Assembly (NCBI GenBank): GCA_934045075.1
Contig: OW203721.1
Span: 26,098,181-26,162,180, forward strand
Length of the DNA: 64,000 nucleotides
Source: Yponomeuta sedellus
Lineage: Eukaryota > Arthropoda > Insecta > Lepidoptera > Yponomeutidae
Direction of reading: 5' to 3'
The position numbers and the translations under genes are program-made. The notes beneath the pieces are model-generated. The model searched no databases and had not been told where the DNA came from. It was given only the letters and a program-made list of their open reading frames with translations. Below, piece by piece: positions 44,201 to 55,244 of the stretch (the stretch's first letter is position 1; every line of letters begins with the position of its first letter).

Positions 44201-47200
44201 AACCAGGCACATTCATAATTATATTCAATAGTCTACAAATGTATCAGGTTTAAAACTGCATCAATAGTTTTTGTTCAATCTAGCAATCATATTTAGGAAA
44301 GGGCCATCGAAACCTAAACTCTAAGGTGGGCCAATAGATGTGTCCAGGAGTGTATATGGTGCGATTGCAATTGGTTATGCAATGCAATCATCAATGCGAT
44401 TGGTTACTAGACTACCGATAGTAGTGTCACCCCTTCGGAGGAAAGATGTTCTCCTTTGTAGACTTTTCTAAGTGCTACCTACCCAGATAGTCCCTGTAGC
44501 TGTACTTAACCCAGCAGATAGTGCGCTGGGTTAACTTTAAGGTACAATAGATCCAGTGAACACAAAGGTTCCGCTGGCGCCCAGTGTTCATAAAGAACTT
44601 ATGGCCCTTGACTTGGCCTAACGTTAGGATCAGGGAGTAGGAATGAAGAAATATTTTTCAATTATCTTCCATAAGGTGGGGACACGTTTATTACTTACAA
44701 CGAAAACCTACATTTCAGTAATAAACTAAAGTTTAACGAAGGTTGAAGCCTTTAATTTTTTTAAAATTATTTTAAATCTGTGGGAAAACATCTCGCAGAG
44801 TCATGGCGTCGAATCTGACGTCAAGCCCAAGTAAAAAAACATCAAACGTCAAAGCACGAGTGAATTTTACCAATGTTACTCAAGCGTGAGTCGGTGAGGC
44901 ACTCGCCAGTATCCTCAACTCGACAGTTTCCTTAAGTCGTCATTTTACATGATTCGTCACTTTTGAGTTTTTCGTTAACTGGTCAGTTTCCTCACTCGTC
45001 AGTTTTCATAATTCGTCTTTTTACATAGCTCGTCAGTCTAGGCTATTGACGGGGTACAGACGTTGCAAAAATTGGCTGATTTCTAGAAAGCGGTCAAGTG
45101 CAGTTCGTACCAGCCTCCCACTTTAAAATATCTGAATGTATTGAAAAAAAAACTAGAATTATTGAAGTAAACAAATAATTTTATAACGTAAAATCATGCA
45201 AACTTATTCAAAATTAAAAACATTACTTTTCCTGCCAACTTCACTTATGTCATTCTTAGGATATGGATAATTAATTATGATGATGCAAATATGATGTCAC
45301 AAAAGTCGCGACTTTCTCTACATTTTGTCTCTTTTCTCTACACCTATCTGTATTATTTTTGTATATAGTGATTGCAATGATGCTCCGCTCCTCATGAAAG
45401 TCTATGGTGAAGGAAGACAATTTCAACTGTGTTTGAATAGTGTTTTGTAGAATTTGAGTGTTTTTACCAAAAAAGGTTTCCAAATGTTTTTTTTTATCCA
45501 AACAAATATTTGGGCCAAAGCCCCTGTTTTATTCACTTCAGCACTGCTGTTTCTATTCATCAGAAGTTTAAGACAGGCAGCGCCGTCTGACGGCTAACCA
45601 TTAATGTAGACCGCCAGTTAGTCCAGTACACTCTATGACCATGAAAATGAAACACACTCAACATCGTCACCAAGAGATGGCGCTATAGCAAATAAGTATA
45701 GCAGTGGCAAATAATTTGGGTAGGTACTCTTGAGATTGTGTGTGTAGATCAGCGTTGCCAGATGTACGATTTAAATCGTATTCGTACGATTTTTTAAATT
45801 TATTTTGCATGTACGATCCAGGGGCAGAAATCGTACGTTAACATACGACTTTTTTAGATTTCGTTCAAACAAAGTACTAATACCAACATATCACGTCACT
45901 ATTTATTCTTTTACTTCGATTTCAACCCTGTATGTCCCCACTGCTGGGGCACGGGTCTCTTTCTTGCGTTGCAGGAAATTTAGGCCATACTCCACCAAGG
46001 GGGCCAAGTCCGGGTTGGTGGAGGTTTGTAAGATGGTGGCAGACCTTATTGTCAGAAGTTATCAAGCCGCCCAAAAGGCCTCTGACATGGCTTAACGACT
46101 GCAATTACATGACAGCCGGCATCCACGGGTTAACGTGCCTTGCGAAGCACGGAAACGCACGGAAAAATGCCACTAGCGGTAGTAACGGGACGGTCACCCA
46201 TCCCGCACCTGACCGTGCCTGTTGTTGCTCAACTCAAGTGATTGATTTCAATCACTCGGTTCGACTAGGCCACGAGCGCGTCGTGGTCATTCTATTACTT
46301 ACTAAGTACCGACCCACCGTCACTAGCTAGTTCTTTTGGCAAAACAACATATTAAGCGCTATGGGTGTTGTGTGGATTTTTCTCCAACAGGATTAAATAA
46401 TATGAACAGTAAAACCCTTTACGGGGGTAAAAAAAATACGTAAAAATTGTGTGTTTAATTGATTGTAGTAAAAGAAAGTAATAAAGTAATAAACAAAGAT
46501 TTTGAAAACATACTATTTTTTTTAGCAGCCTTCTTAGAGAATACGACTTTTTATTTACCCATCGTACGATCGTTTATTCAAAACGTCTGGCAACACTGGT
46601 GTAGATGGGTAATATTGGGCATTCGGTCTTTAGCAGGTTTGGCATGGCTCACCAGTTAAATGACCTTTTCACACTTTGCTCTTTCCAGCGAACCTTCATG
46701 TAAAATCATTTATTATACCTAAGATTTTATGAATAAATTTTATCTTTATATACAGTGCAGTAACTGTGACTTATTGAACATTACAAATTTTACATAGGTG
46801 TGCATTTTAAGCACAATCTAGATTGTTAAAGAGAAAAGGAACAAGAAACTCCAGATTGTCTTAATGTCAGCTGCCCGACCCCACAGTTGATGTCATATGT
46901 TGTAGATAAAATAGATGATACAAGACAGATTTTAGGTTACCTGGCATAGAGCCGACTGCTGCTTGATGACGTGGCAGCTCTCCAGACTCTCCCGATACCG
47001 ATCTTTGTCCAACTCAAGGGCTTTCTGTGTGTCCGTTAGCAACTTATCGATGCGATTCTTATACTCTGTTATCACTGAAAACATTTTTTGAGATTTTAAA
47101 ATGCAAGTTAACTGTACTGCCAATTTATAGAACAAAGTGGCTTCCAAAGGCACTGTGAATACTACCAATGATGTGATTCTGAGATGGCAAGGTTTTCTTT

Positions 47201-48257
47201 TTCTGGTTTTTTTGATCCCAAGTTACCGACTCACATAAGGTTGAATTTAAAGTTGAAATAAGAATGTTTATCTCAATGTATGTAACTGCATGCCACATTT
47301 ATATAAGTAAATTGAGTCCATTCCATTATTTAGATTTAGACTTATATTATCTAATATATTATGTGTGTTATGAAACTTCTCTGAAGCGGCTTCACCAATT
47401 ATTATAATTGGTTTGCATAGGTCTGAGAATAAGTTGTAAGCCAATTAATATGGCAATACACGTAGCTAGTCATAATATACAGATTTGTCAATATTGTATG
47501 TCAACTGCATGTTTTTATTAGCATAATTTTGTACAGTCCAATTAGATGAACGAATATTATATATTATACAAACATTATGATAGCTTAAATATTTATAATA
47601 GTAATAATTAATGATAAAAATGGAACTAAACCTAAAACATTCTAATTTAAATAAAATATTTGAGCCAGATCGCTGTCGGGCGGCAGAGTACCAAGAAGGC
47701 TGGCGGCATTGCCTCGCTGTATGGCTAGGCTTATTCTTTGGCCAAAGTAAGCACCAGCCCTCGGGTCTCCTGAAGCGTCGACTAGGCGCGACGAGATCTC
47801 CTTAAAGAGGAGATATTTGTATTATATTATGTCAATATTTGTACAAATAATAAATCTTAAAATAATATATTCATAGCAAAATCATCTTGACTGGTATTTC
47901 ATAACATTCTGGGCATGAAGTACTGGACAACAACTTCTGTTGTTTTGTGTTGTGTTGGTTCCATGTTTCAAAAAAGTTAGACATTGACTCGAAGTCATCC
48001 AACAAAAATCAAGAAAGGTGAAAAAAGTTAAGGTTACAAATATAAAAAAGTAGGTACTATTTACCATTTAGCTGATATTTTACGGACGACAACTCTGAGA
48101 AGCATCTTTGTTCCGACCATTGCACATTTTTGTAGTACTGTTGCAGGTAAATCACGTACAAGTAAACAGTTCCAGCGACAACCAATAACATTATGAAAGT
48201 TATTAAAAGTTTCTCCTTAATTTTGTTCAGGAGCCGGGGCAACATTTTGAAGATCAC
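41243..48257 (-). CDS. small single-pass membrane protein with coiled-coil tail (three exons, assembled here)
   Basis: Exons (minus): 48257-48065, 47074-46941, 41335-41243; 139 aa. Exon 1 ends AATG|GTAAAT in phase 1. Exon 2 starts after TTTTCAG and ends CCAG|GTAACC in phase 0. Exon 3 starts after TTCCCAG and reaches TGA. The phases fit at both junctions. Residues 1-16 are basic (NKIKEK). Residues 17-39 are a membrane helix ([20 protein letters not shown]). The rest is a charged helix with heptad-like spacing, including [20 protein letters not shown] and [20 protein letters not shown], and several Cys. The layout suggests a signal-anchored protein with the coiled coil on the lumenal or outer side. 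A Golgi GOLM1/GOLM2-like protein is one weak possibility; the family was not recognised. Met at 48245 is an alternative start. Intron 1 is 990 bp; intron 2 (5.6 kb) is filled with repeats. Confidence 0.72.
41995..42300 (-). mobile_element. SINE family S3 body fragments, two copies
   Basis: AGACCTGAGATTTCCGCACT and CAGTCTGCGAGTGGTATTGC, then a second TTTCCTCACGATGTTTTCCT. Each resembles the body at 23030. Confidence 0.55.
42298..42585 (-). mobile_element. LINE L1-family C-terminal fragment, minus
   Basis: The minus frame reads [20 protein letters not shown] and [20 protein letters not shown], ending PSGIQA, and runs into a short (TATG)-type tail. A few bases are inserted in the GRPR part. Lies in intron 2 of the membrane-protein gene. 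Confidence 0.75.
42590..42715 (-). mobile_element. tRNA-headed SINE (family S3), minus
   Basis: Minus strand: GGTGGTAGCGGAGTGGTAGA, then GGTCGTAGGTTCAAATGCC. Same head as 6350-6425. Confidence 0.65.
43065..43322. mobile_element. family C element with clear terminal inverted repeats
   Basis: TAAGGCGCTTTGGGGCACTA at left and GTTCCCCAAAGCGCCTTA at right, with GCCACCAATGGAATAAAA mirrored by ATTTTATCCATTGGTGGC. About 258 bp, non-coding. The clearest member of the family. Confidence 0.8.
43655..44045. repeat. two diverged direct repeat copies
   Basis: GAGTCTAATACGTACATCG/TTTTTCAATAGA at 43668 is matched by GAGTCTAATGCTTACATGG/TTTTTCAATAGA at 43857, each followed by CAATTTGGT-GTC and ACAAAGCAATAGCA. 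The second has an internal inverted repeat around TTGAGGAAAATATCAACTTT. Confidence 0.6.
44095..44356. mobile_element. mariner-like miniature inverted-repeat element
   Basis: TACACTTCAGGACACATCTA and TTGGCCCACCTT at left are mirrored at right (AAGGTGGGCCAATAGATGTG to GAGTGTA), about 34 bp with two mismatches. The TA on each side fits a mariner-type target duplication. Non-coding. Confidence 0.8.
44680..44890 (-). repeat. family B repeat, copy 3, minus
   Basis: Inverted blocks: TTTAAATCTGTGGGAAAACA, TCGAATCTGACGTCA, TTTTACCAATGTTACTCAAG. Conserved TGACGTCA at 44816-44823. Confidence 0.65.
44898..45050. repeat. degenerate minisatellite
   Basis: Repeated versions of ACTCGTCAGTTTCCTC about 16-17 bp apart (for example ACTCGCCAGTATCCTCA, ACTCGACAGTTTCCTTA, ACTCGTCAGTTTTCATA, AGCTCGTCAGTC). 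At least eight diverged units. Confidence 0.75.
45750..46598. mobile_element. hAT-like non-autonomous element
   Basis: Ends CAGCGTTGCCAGATGTACGA and, mirrored, TCTGGCAACACTG. An exact 8-bp direct repeat GTGTAGAT flanks it (45742-45749 and 46599-46606), the usual hAT target-site length. No transposase frame. A SINE-A sits inside, so the original element was about 475 bp. Confidence 0.85.
45917..46278 (-). mobile_element. SINE-A, near full length, nested in the hAT-like element
   Basis: From GTCCCCACTGCTGGGGCACG to CGGTTCGACTAGGCCACGAG. Imperfect flanking repeat ATTCTTTTACTT / ATTCTATTACTT. One of the two best full-length copies. Confidence 0.85.
47330..47440. repeat. dispersed repeat fragment in intron-flanking DNA
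   Basis: GAAGCGGCTTCACCAATTAT resembles 32780 (GAAACAGCTTCACCGATTTG). Confidence 0.35.
47660..47815 (+). repeat. GC-richer relic in intron 1, unclassified
   Basis: GCTGTCGGGCGGCAGAGTAC to GAGATCTCC. Higher GC than the intron around it; probably element debris. Confidence 0.3.
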
Positions 48258-48487
48258 TGTTTCAGTTCTCTAAAACTTCAGTTATGTTGTTAGAATAGAA
48301 AACCCTTCAAATGCTTTCCGGAGAAACAAGAAATAAATAATAGTGTGATAAAAATTCAAATTCGGCTAACAGTGCCAGTGTTGTCAGAGCCCGCACGTCA
48401 AAAGACACACGAGCAAAGTCAAAATGTCACAAATCCAAAAGTTACAATTTCTTTAATAAAAATTGAAATATCATAGCGTTCTCTACG

Positions 48488-48612
48488 TACAGACCGACAC
48501 AAACTTAAAGATTTTCGGATGATGCAGCGCGTCCCATTTTCGCGTATTGTACATTTTGGTTGGTGCAAGAAAGAAAACGCGCGGTTGTTCTTTAAGTTTG
48601 TGTTGGTCTGTA
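48488..48612. mobile_element. miniature inverted-repeat element upstream of the membrane-protein gene
   Basis: TACAGACCGACACAAACTTA plus AAGA at left mirrors 48589-48612 with one mismatch; 125 bp. It lies about 230 bp upstream of the minus-strand start codon, in the likely promoter region. Confidence 0.8.
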
Positions 48613-48690
48613 CAGGCCGCGGACATCCAACAACGTCGTTGCATGAGCCGTCTATTTTTTTTCATATTACCAATGGCTATACCACAAACA

Positions 48691-48722
48691 GAAAAACAAG
48701 AGATGGCTATCTCTTGTTTTTC
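48691..48722. repeat. hairpin, 14-bp perfect stem
   Basis: GAAAAACAAGAGAT pairs exactly with 48709-48722 around the loop GGCT. Confidence 0.85.
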
Positions 48723-49246
48723 AAGTTTTACAATACTAATATCGACAGCTGAAAACCGGCCGCCACCGTTGTAGAAGGCAGTGAAATTAGATATTTTGTG
48801 TACTAAACTCTGAAATTATTCGTCACATGCGAATAATGTTTTAGTTGAGCGCGTGAGTTTGTTGGTGACGTTGTTTTACGTTAATTCAGAGGTTTTATAG
48901 GTTTTTCTTATTTATTAATTCGTGTTTATTATTCGTTTGGTATAAGTGTTTTGAAAATTTAAGAAAAAATATGAGGCAGTTGTTATTTCTGTTATAAAAA
49001 CACTGAATTTGTCGATTGCATAACCCCCATATTTTTTGTTATAAATGTGCAATCCGTACTAGCACCATAAAATAAGTAAATATATCTACACGCTATATGG
49101 TTCTATAAATCCCGGAATCCCGGGATTTTTTCGAAATCCATGTTAGCCAACACCTCATAGGCAAATATGCATCCGATTATCCGATCTCTAGTAGTTATAC
49201 ATCTAGTTCATCTTTATAGACATTGTTAGCACATAAGAATAGATAA

Positions 49247-49620
49247 ATATATAATTTGGTGGTTGCCCAATGTGTAGAACAATGGACTCGCAAGCGAAAG
49301 ACCCAGGTTCGATCTCCAGTGCGGGTAGGTACCACAGACTATTTAATTTCAAAGTGACGTACATTTGAAAATTTGTGGTAACAATACCACACGCTAACTG
49401 TGAAGGAAAACATCGTGATCCGCAGTTTGGTTGGCTCCGCACGTCTTGAGTAGCTAGCCTTTCCTTCGGGCTAGGCCAAATAAGCTGTCAAGATGGTAGG
49501 TGCTGGACAAGCCTAAGGCATCTAAAAACAATGTCCCAGTTACTGCGTCGTCCGTGGTCCCTTCACGCATCTAGTGTAAGTGAAGATGCCACTGGACCAC
49601 AGACAGAACACAAATACAAG
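49247..49620 (+). mobile_element. SINE family S3, near full length, plus
   Basis: Head GTTGCCCAATGTGTAGAACA with box B GGTTCGATCTCC. Body CACACGCTAACTGTGAAGGA and ACATCGTGATCCGC. 3' part GTCAAGATGGTAGGTGCTGG. Confidence 0.75.
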
Positions 49621-49734
49621 CATTGGACCACATAACAATGCACTGGACGCTGTATAAATCATCGCGTTGCGTAGATGCTAAGGCCAGTTTGCCCTTGAAA
49701 TGAAATGAAAAGGTTTTTTTCAAAGTAGCGCAGA

Positions 49735-50065
49735 AGCTGCGGCTTAGTGAACGTTACAATTCAAACTAGGTGCCCATTTCAAAATCTAGATCATTTTGGA
49801 GAAAAAATGGACAAAAAAACTCCAAACTTAGTCCTTTCAAAGTCCTTAATTAACAGAGTTTACATAATTATTTTAAAACATAGAACTCATGCATTGTACT
49901 GAATTAACTCCAGACATTATTGTCATCTAAATAATCGTTTATGCTTTAGTAGTCCTTTTGGCACTAAGTGTGCTTTACACATTTTTTGAACCGCGTTTCA
50001 GGCAAGCTTAATATATTTTCAGGGATTTTATTATAGAAGCGTATACAATGCCCCATGAAGGATGT
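49735..50065 (-). mobile_element. LINE 3' end (family J), minus
   Basis: On the minus strand GCATTGTATACGCTTCTATA and ATAAAATCCCTGAAAATATA match the coding end at 51355-51400. It then runs into the 3' UTR shared with 5500-5715. The reading frame just upstream is broken. Confidence 0.75.
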
Positions 50066-50443
50066 ATTAACCTTGCCCGGCCTAGTGGGGAACGGGGGGG
50101 CCTTAATCGACTAAAGAATAGTAATCTGCTAGAAGTGGTCACACTCGAACAAAAAGAAGATGGGAGACAACATAGCGTCCCCGTAGAGCGGAAACTCACC
50201 AAGTCGACTTAGGGAGAAAATGAGCGTTTAGTAGCATTAGGATCGCATTTTTTTTCTCTACATTTCTGTCTAACCAGTTTTTTCATAGGAGCCATAGTTC
50301 CAAAATTAAAAACTTCAAAAATTAACTAATTACAATGTTTTACAGCCACATTGAAAGGAACAATTAATTAAATGTATTTAATTATTTTATGCCTACCCAA
50401 AGTACAGTCTCGTCGTCACCTAAGCCATTTTAGTTAGTTTTGG

Positions 50444-50473
50444 CATAGACCAAAAATACCTTTTTGGTCTATG
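50444..50473. repeat. hairpin, 13-bp perfect stem
   Basis: CATAGACCAAAAA pairs with 50461-50473 across TACC. Weaker pairing continues outward (TTAGTTAGTTTT / GTTTTAGCTAAAAC). Confidence 0.85.
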
Positions 50474-50539
50474 GTTTTAGCTAAAACTTATGACATCATA
50501 TTTAGAGAGAGTTCAAAGAGCTGATATAAATAAATAGAA

Positions 50540-51520
50540 CTAAATCTTCAGGGTCAGAGGTGGACACAGAGATCGATATTGGGGCTGTCCCTCTTCTTCG
50601 TATATGTAAAAGATTTGCCGTTCATGGTTCAAAATGTGTCAGAGTTAGTGTTATTTGCAGTTGACACATTAATTATTTTTAAAATTAAGAGACAAGAGAA
50701 TGATTTCGATAATACAATAAATAATGCTCTCTCTCGGGTGCTAAATAATGCTCTATTGGATGCTAATCTAATAAATTACTGTTAAATTCAAAAAAGATAA
50801 AATGTATAAAGTTCACTCTTCCAAATGTCAAAACGGTTGATAGCAATGTTATAAAAATTAGAGCTTGTAAATGAAACTGTATTTCTAGATATCACAATGG
50901 ATCAAAGCTTCAATGTGGTCCTCATATAGAAAAAAATGCAAATAGGCTTAGTTCAGCAGCATAAGCAGTTAAAAGATTTAGGGAACTTACTGACGTCGCA
51001 ACTGCAAGGCTTGTTAACTTCTTATTTTAACTTATTTTAGTAACTTCCATAGTGATGTCCTATGGCATACTTCTGTGGCGACAGGCAGCAGACATTGAGA
51101 CCATCTTTGTCTTGCAATCAGAGCGATCAGATTTATTTATAAGCTAGGCAGTAGAGATTCGTTAAGAGATTTCTTTAAAGAAACTAACATCCTGACAGTT
51201 GCCAGTCAGTATATCTATGAAAACATTATGTACGTCAGGAAAAATATCAGTAACTTTAAAACTTTGGGTAGCCAACACAATGTAAATACTAGAAATAAAC
51301 GTAAACTATTGTTTCCTCTATTTAGGCTGGTAAAGGTTAATACATCCTTCTTGGGGCATTGTATACGCTTCTATAATAAAATTCCTGAAGATATATTAAG
51401 CTTACCTGAAATCCATGAAGAAGCTACTGTTCATTTAGCTATTGTTCTTTTTGTGGTCATTTATGACACTTTTTGTTCTTTTTCCTTTTTGAATAAAGTT
51501 TTGAAAGTTTTTTGTAGTGT
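50540..51520 (+). mobile_element. degenerate LINE (family J), reverse-transcriptase 3' half
   Basis: Frames shift several times. In order: SLFFVYVKDLP then ELVLFAVDTLIIFK, a decayed version of the reverse transcriptase 'FADDT' site (AVDT, so the catalytic Asp pair is broken); ANRLSSAAYAVKRFRELTD; MSYGILLWRQAADIETIFVL; and the end YVRKNISNFKTLGSQHNVNT and RFYNKIPEDILSLP. This is the usual layout of jockey/CR1-type LINEs. It ends at an AATAAAG signal. Non-functional. Confidence 0.75.
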
Positions 51521-53495
51521 TTTCTTCTTTGGTTCGCACAAAAACTAATTTAGTTAGTTATGTCTGAGTCTGTTATACATTTCCAGAGACTAGTTGTAAA
51601 TTCACTAAAACGAGTTATTTCTGCTTATAATAGTCAAATCTGGGTAGAAATTAACTAACTTTAGGTAGAAAATCACTAACTCGGGATTAAGATTAAAATA
51701 TTAAAGGGAAAAACTGTTTATCCATCATAACTTTTAAATTGATGTAAATTTATACCTATAAGTCAAATCAAACAATACTCTGTTGTAGTAATAATGCATT
51801 AAAACAATAACATTCAAAATATCTCCTGTATAACAGACGCTAGATTTTTTTTTCGTTTTCAAAACTTTGAACGTCGATTTCTCGAAACGGTGTTTTTCGA
51901 GTTGGTGAGTTTCCGCCCTACGGGGACGATAGTTATTTTTAAATGACAATCAACGTTTTGCCTTCTTACGTGGCATCGATGCATTAATAAATCGGATAAA
52001 AGATGCGGATAATAATGATTTGATACACATTTTAAAAGTCGTAAGTTAATAAAGTCAACGGAAGGCTTGAGGTAGGTAAATGATTTGTTTGCTAGGATCT
52101 TGTGATCTTGTGTCTTGTGTTGATACTGGTCACACTAAAATTATTATTGCTTATTCGCAAATCGCTCAGAAGAGCAACGGTGGAATATGTTGCCAGACGA
52201 ACGGTAATTACCGAATTAATTTGTACGTTAATATGATTTCGTACGTTAGCATAACCATATGACGAATTTACGGTAATATAAAAATACTTCACTGGTATTT
52301 CAAAAATTCTTTGTAAAAATGTTATTGAACCGTTTGTCTCCCAAATAAATAAAATAATTTTATTAACCTTAATTGCACGCATCGAATCCTGGCCTAATTT
52401 AATTTTAACTTAATGCATATTATTTGCTATCGAAAACGTCGGAATTTTGTGCGTGATAGTTTATATCAGTGATAGTGACAGACATAGATTAGTCTAACAG
52501 GCTAAAAAATTACCTGACGATTAATTGTGGGAAGGCGGACGCGCCTTCTGAACCATGTTACCAATCGGGGCGAGTTCAGTAACAACCGGCAAAATATTTA
52601 TATAGGTACCTACCTGTCATCGTCAGACCGCCGTAACGGAGGTAGGTACCAAGAAATTTCGGTGGCTTAAACATCAATAAAGTCAAGTATTTGTCGCCAA
52701 CGACGGGACGAAACAGGGCGATATTCTTTTCAACTTTCATAAAAAAAATCTTTTCCATTTTCATTCAACAAAACCAAGTTCAACTCTTTCTTGGAAATAT
52801 AAAGCACGTAAGTTTTGGAAATATGGAGCACATAAGGGACCTTTTACTATCATATCTGAGAGATAACGATATTAAAATAATACAGACAAATAAGAAAAGA
52901 AAGTACAAAGAAAAATATTATATAACAAAGAATATGATATAAATCATTTACAATTTAGAAGGGCATTGTTATTCCGCAGCCACAAACAGGTAGCTGACTC
53001 AGCATTTGCTGCAGGCTGGGCCTGCAACACTGATTTTCAGTCAGCACCTATTCTTCAATTCAGTATCATAGAAATCTCTTCATAAATCTTTGAAAATCTT
53101 ATCAGTTTTGTTACAATATAACCTAATGTTTACTGTGGTAGTAGTCAGTAATCGAGGCTAGGATTTAAAAGAAGTTGCAATAATTAGGGAAAAAATAATT
53201 GAAACAAGATTTACTTATAAAATTGCCGCTGTCTTAAAACTGATAAGTTCCAGCATGTCCTACATGAGCCGGTAATAAAGCTTATCTGTAGGCGATTCAA
53301 AAACAGTGCTCACTAGCACAGATTACTTCTAGTATTTTTTACTTACTTTCTCTTAATGAGTCGTAAAGCTGAGCTTCGCGAGAACTTTACTCTTGCATTC
53401 AAAATTATATTCTTTGTCAGATTCTAAGCCTAATTCCAAGATCGACATTGTTGGGGAAAATGCACTCTATGCGTTGTTGTCGATGAATATTAAAC
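51521..53495. other. intergenic, no gene seen
   Basis: AT-rich. Frames at 52092-52382 and 52691-52942 have no recognisable domain or splice partner. Confidence 0.45.
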
Positions 53496-53513
53496 GCGGC
53501 GTTAGAACCTTGT

Positions 53514-53888
53514 TATCAACCCTTGTAAGTGCCCACTGCTGGGGCACGAGTCTCTTCCTGCATCGCAGGAAGGTTAGGCCATACTCCACCACGGGGGCCA
53601 AGTCCGGGTTGGTGGAGGATTGTAAGGCAGTGGCAGGCCTTACTGTCAGAAGATATCAAGGCCTCTGACAAGGCTTAACGACTGCCATTACATGTCAGCC
53701 GGCACCAACGGCTTAACGTGCCTTGCGAAGCACGGAAGCGCTCGGAAAAATGCCACCAGCGGTAGTCACAGGACGGTCACCCATCCTGCACCTGACCGCG
53801 CCTGTTGTTGCTTAACTCAAGTGATTGATTCCAATTATCACTCGGTTTGCCTAGGCCACGAGCATTTTAGTTAGCTTCTTCGTTACTT
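53514..53888 (-). mobile_element. SINE-A, near full length, minus
   Basis: From AGTGCCCACTGCTGGGGCAC to TGCCTAGGCCACGAGC plus a short T-rich end. Flanked by an exact 14-bp direct repeat CGTTAGAACCTTGT (53500-53513 and 53889-53902). Confidence 0.9.
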
Positions 53889-54179
53889 CGTTAGAACCTT
53901 GTGTATTCTTAAAAAATGGATTGTAATTTTTTATTTAGAATATTAGGGCAAAAAGAACTTTTTGTGATTTTTTAATCGGAATCAGAATAGTTTATGCATC
54001 AACTTAGGTAAAAAAATGTTAAATACAGGTCTTAAATATATTTCTTAGTAATCATTCCATGTTCTACCCACTGGGCGTATGAATATTCGTGCAGGCATAC
54101 AATAAATCCATGAGATGCACAAAGAAAAATAAAACAAATTCAAAATGTCAAGTGCAAACTAAAACAACTAAGTTTAGTG

Positions 54180-54990
54180 TTAAATTGTTTTATTGCACAG
54201 AAAGTCGTTAGTACTATAATAACATTTGTCTATTAATAATATAACTAATTTATTTTTAAATTGTCTTAGCTCTAGATCTTTAATGCTATTAGAGATTTTG
54301 TTAAAAATCAAAGGAAAAAACTCTTTCTCGTGTGAAAAGTGCTGCATGTTTGTAAACAAAGTCTATGACTGTATTGCATACGCATGTCTCTGTGGAGGCT
54401 TTAACAAAATACTGTGGATTCATTCTCACAAAGACTCGAAAATATATAGAGAGGGAAGTGTTAGCGATTTATGTTTTATAAAATAAGGTTTGCAGCTATC
54501 CATTCTTTTAAGTCCACACATCGCCCTGTCGCACGGTTTCTGGACTTTAAAGATTAAATCCCTATTTGTATTTGTGGAGTTGCCCCAAAAAATATAACTT
54601 AGCGGAGAGTGGCCGCTACAAATCCATGGTAGGCTGTGAGGCAATTTTCTGAGCTTAGAATTTTGGAAAGTTTATATAGCAAAAATGCAAATGTACTGAG
54701 TTTTTCGGTCATTGCTTTTACTTGTGGCTTCCAAGATAGTTAGTTACATTACTATGATAAGTCCTAAATACTTAGTCGACTCCGTTTTTGCGATAGTTGT
54801 CGCATTATGTTGAATATTCATATCGTTAAGTTTAGAAGTACGTTGATAAAAATCCATTACATATGTCTTTTCTTAATTTACTATAAGATTATTATTCATC
54901 CAATTAATTATTCTAATTTAATTTGGGCGAATGTTTTTACAAATTTTGGCGACAATGGCCGGCCAGCATCTGGCAACACCGGTCGTTAAT
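54180..54990 (-). mobile_element. degenerate LINE, minus
   Basis: Minus frames read SWKPQVKAMTEKLSTFAFLL, then FWGNSTNTNRDLIFKVQKPC, then DSCKPYFIKHKSLTLPSLYI, then HRDMRMQYSHRLC. These follow the order of jockey/CR1-type C-terminal regions ('WGNS..IF.LQK', 'SC...F....ILTLPSLYI'). Stops and shifts throughout; non-functional. Confidence 0.65.
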
Positions 54991-54999
54991 CGTGATCCG

Positions 55000-55240
55000 C
55001 TTCGGATTCGTTGGTTCCGTGTACGTTAACAATATCATTATTTATTTTTAGTTTTCGCTTCTAGTTGTTTTATTTAGTTTTTGCGTAAAGTATTATCTAA
55101 TAGTTAAATTAGCGACATTACGATGTTCATCGTATTAATCTAAAAGAAAAGGCTGCTAAAGAGGCAGCTGGTATTACCGCGAGCATCTGCGTAATAATAG
55201 TTCGCAAAGCTTGTTATTATTGGTGCTAATAGGTTCTGAG
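55000..55240 (+). promoter_or_regulatory. candidate non-coding first exon
   Basis: Ends in a near-ideal donor, TTCTGAG|GTAAGTCTT, at 55240/55241. It is followed downstream only by non-coding DNA until the CPT1 exon, which starts with an acceptor and 12 bases of 5' UTR. It could be the CPT1 5' UTR exon about 8 kb upstream. The start is unknown; the left boundary is a guess. Confidence 0.3.
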
Positions 55241-55244
55241 GTAA

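Noticed and set aside
45271..45501. Minus frame [14 protein letters not shown] as a further exon of the membrane-protein gene
   Set aside because: It does not continue the coiled-coil sequence in phase; exon 3 at 41335-41243 does, and ends in a stop.
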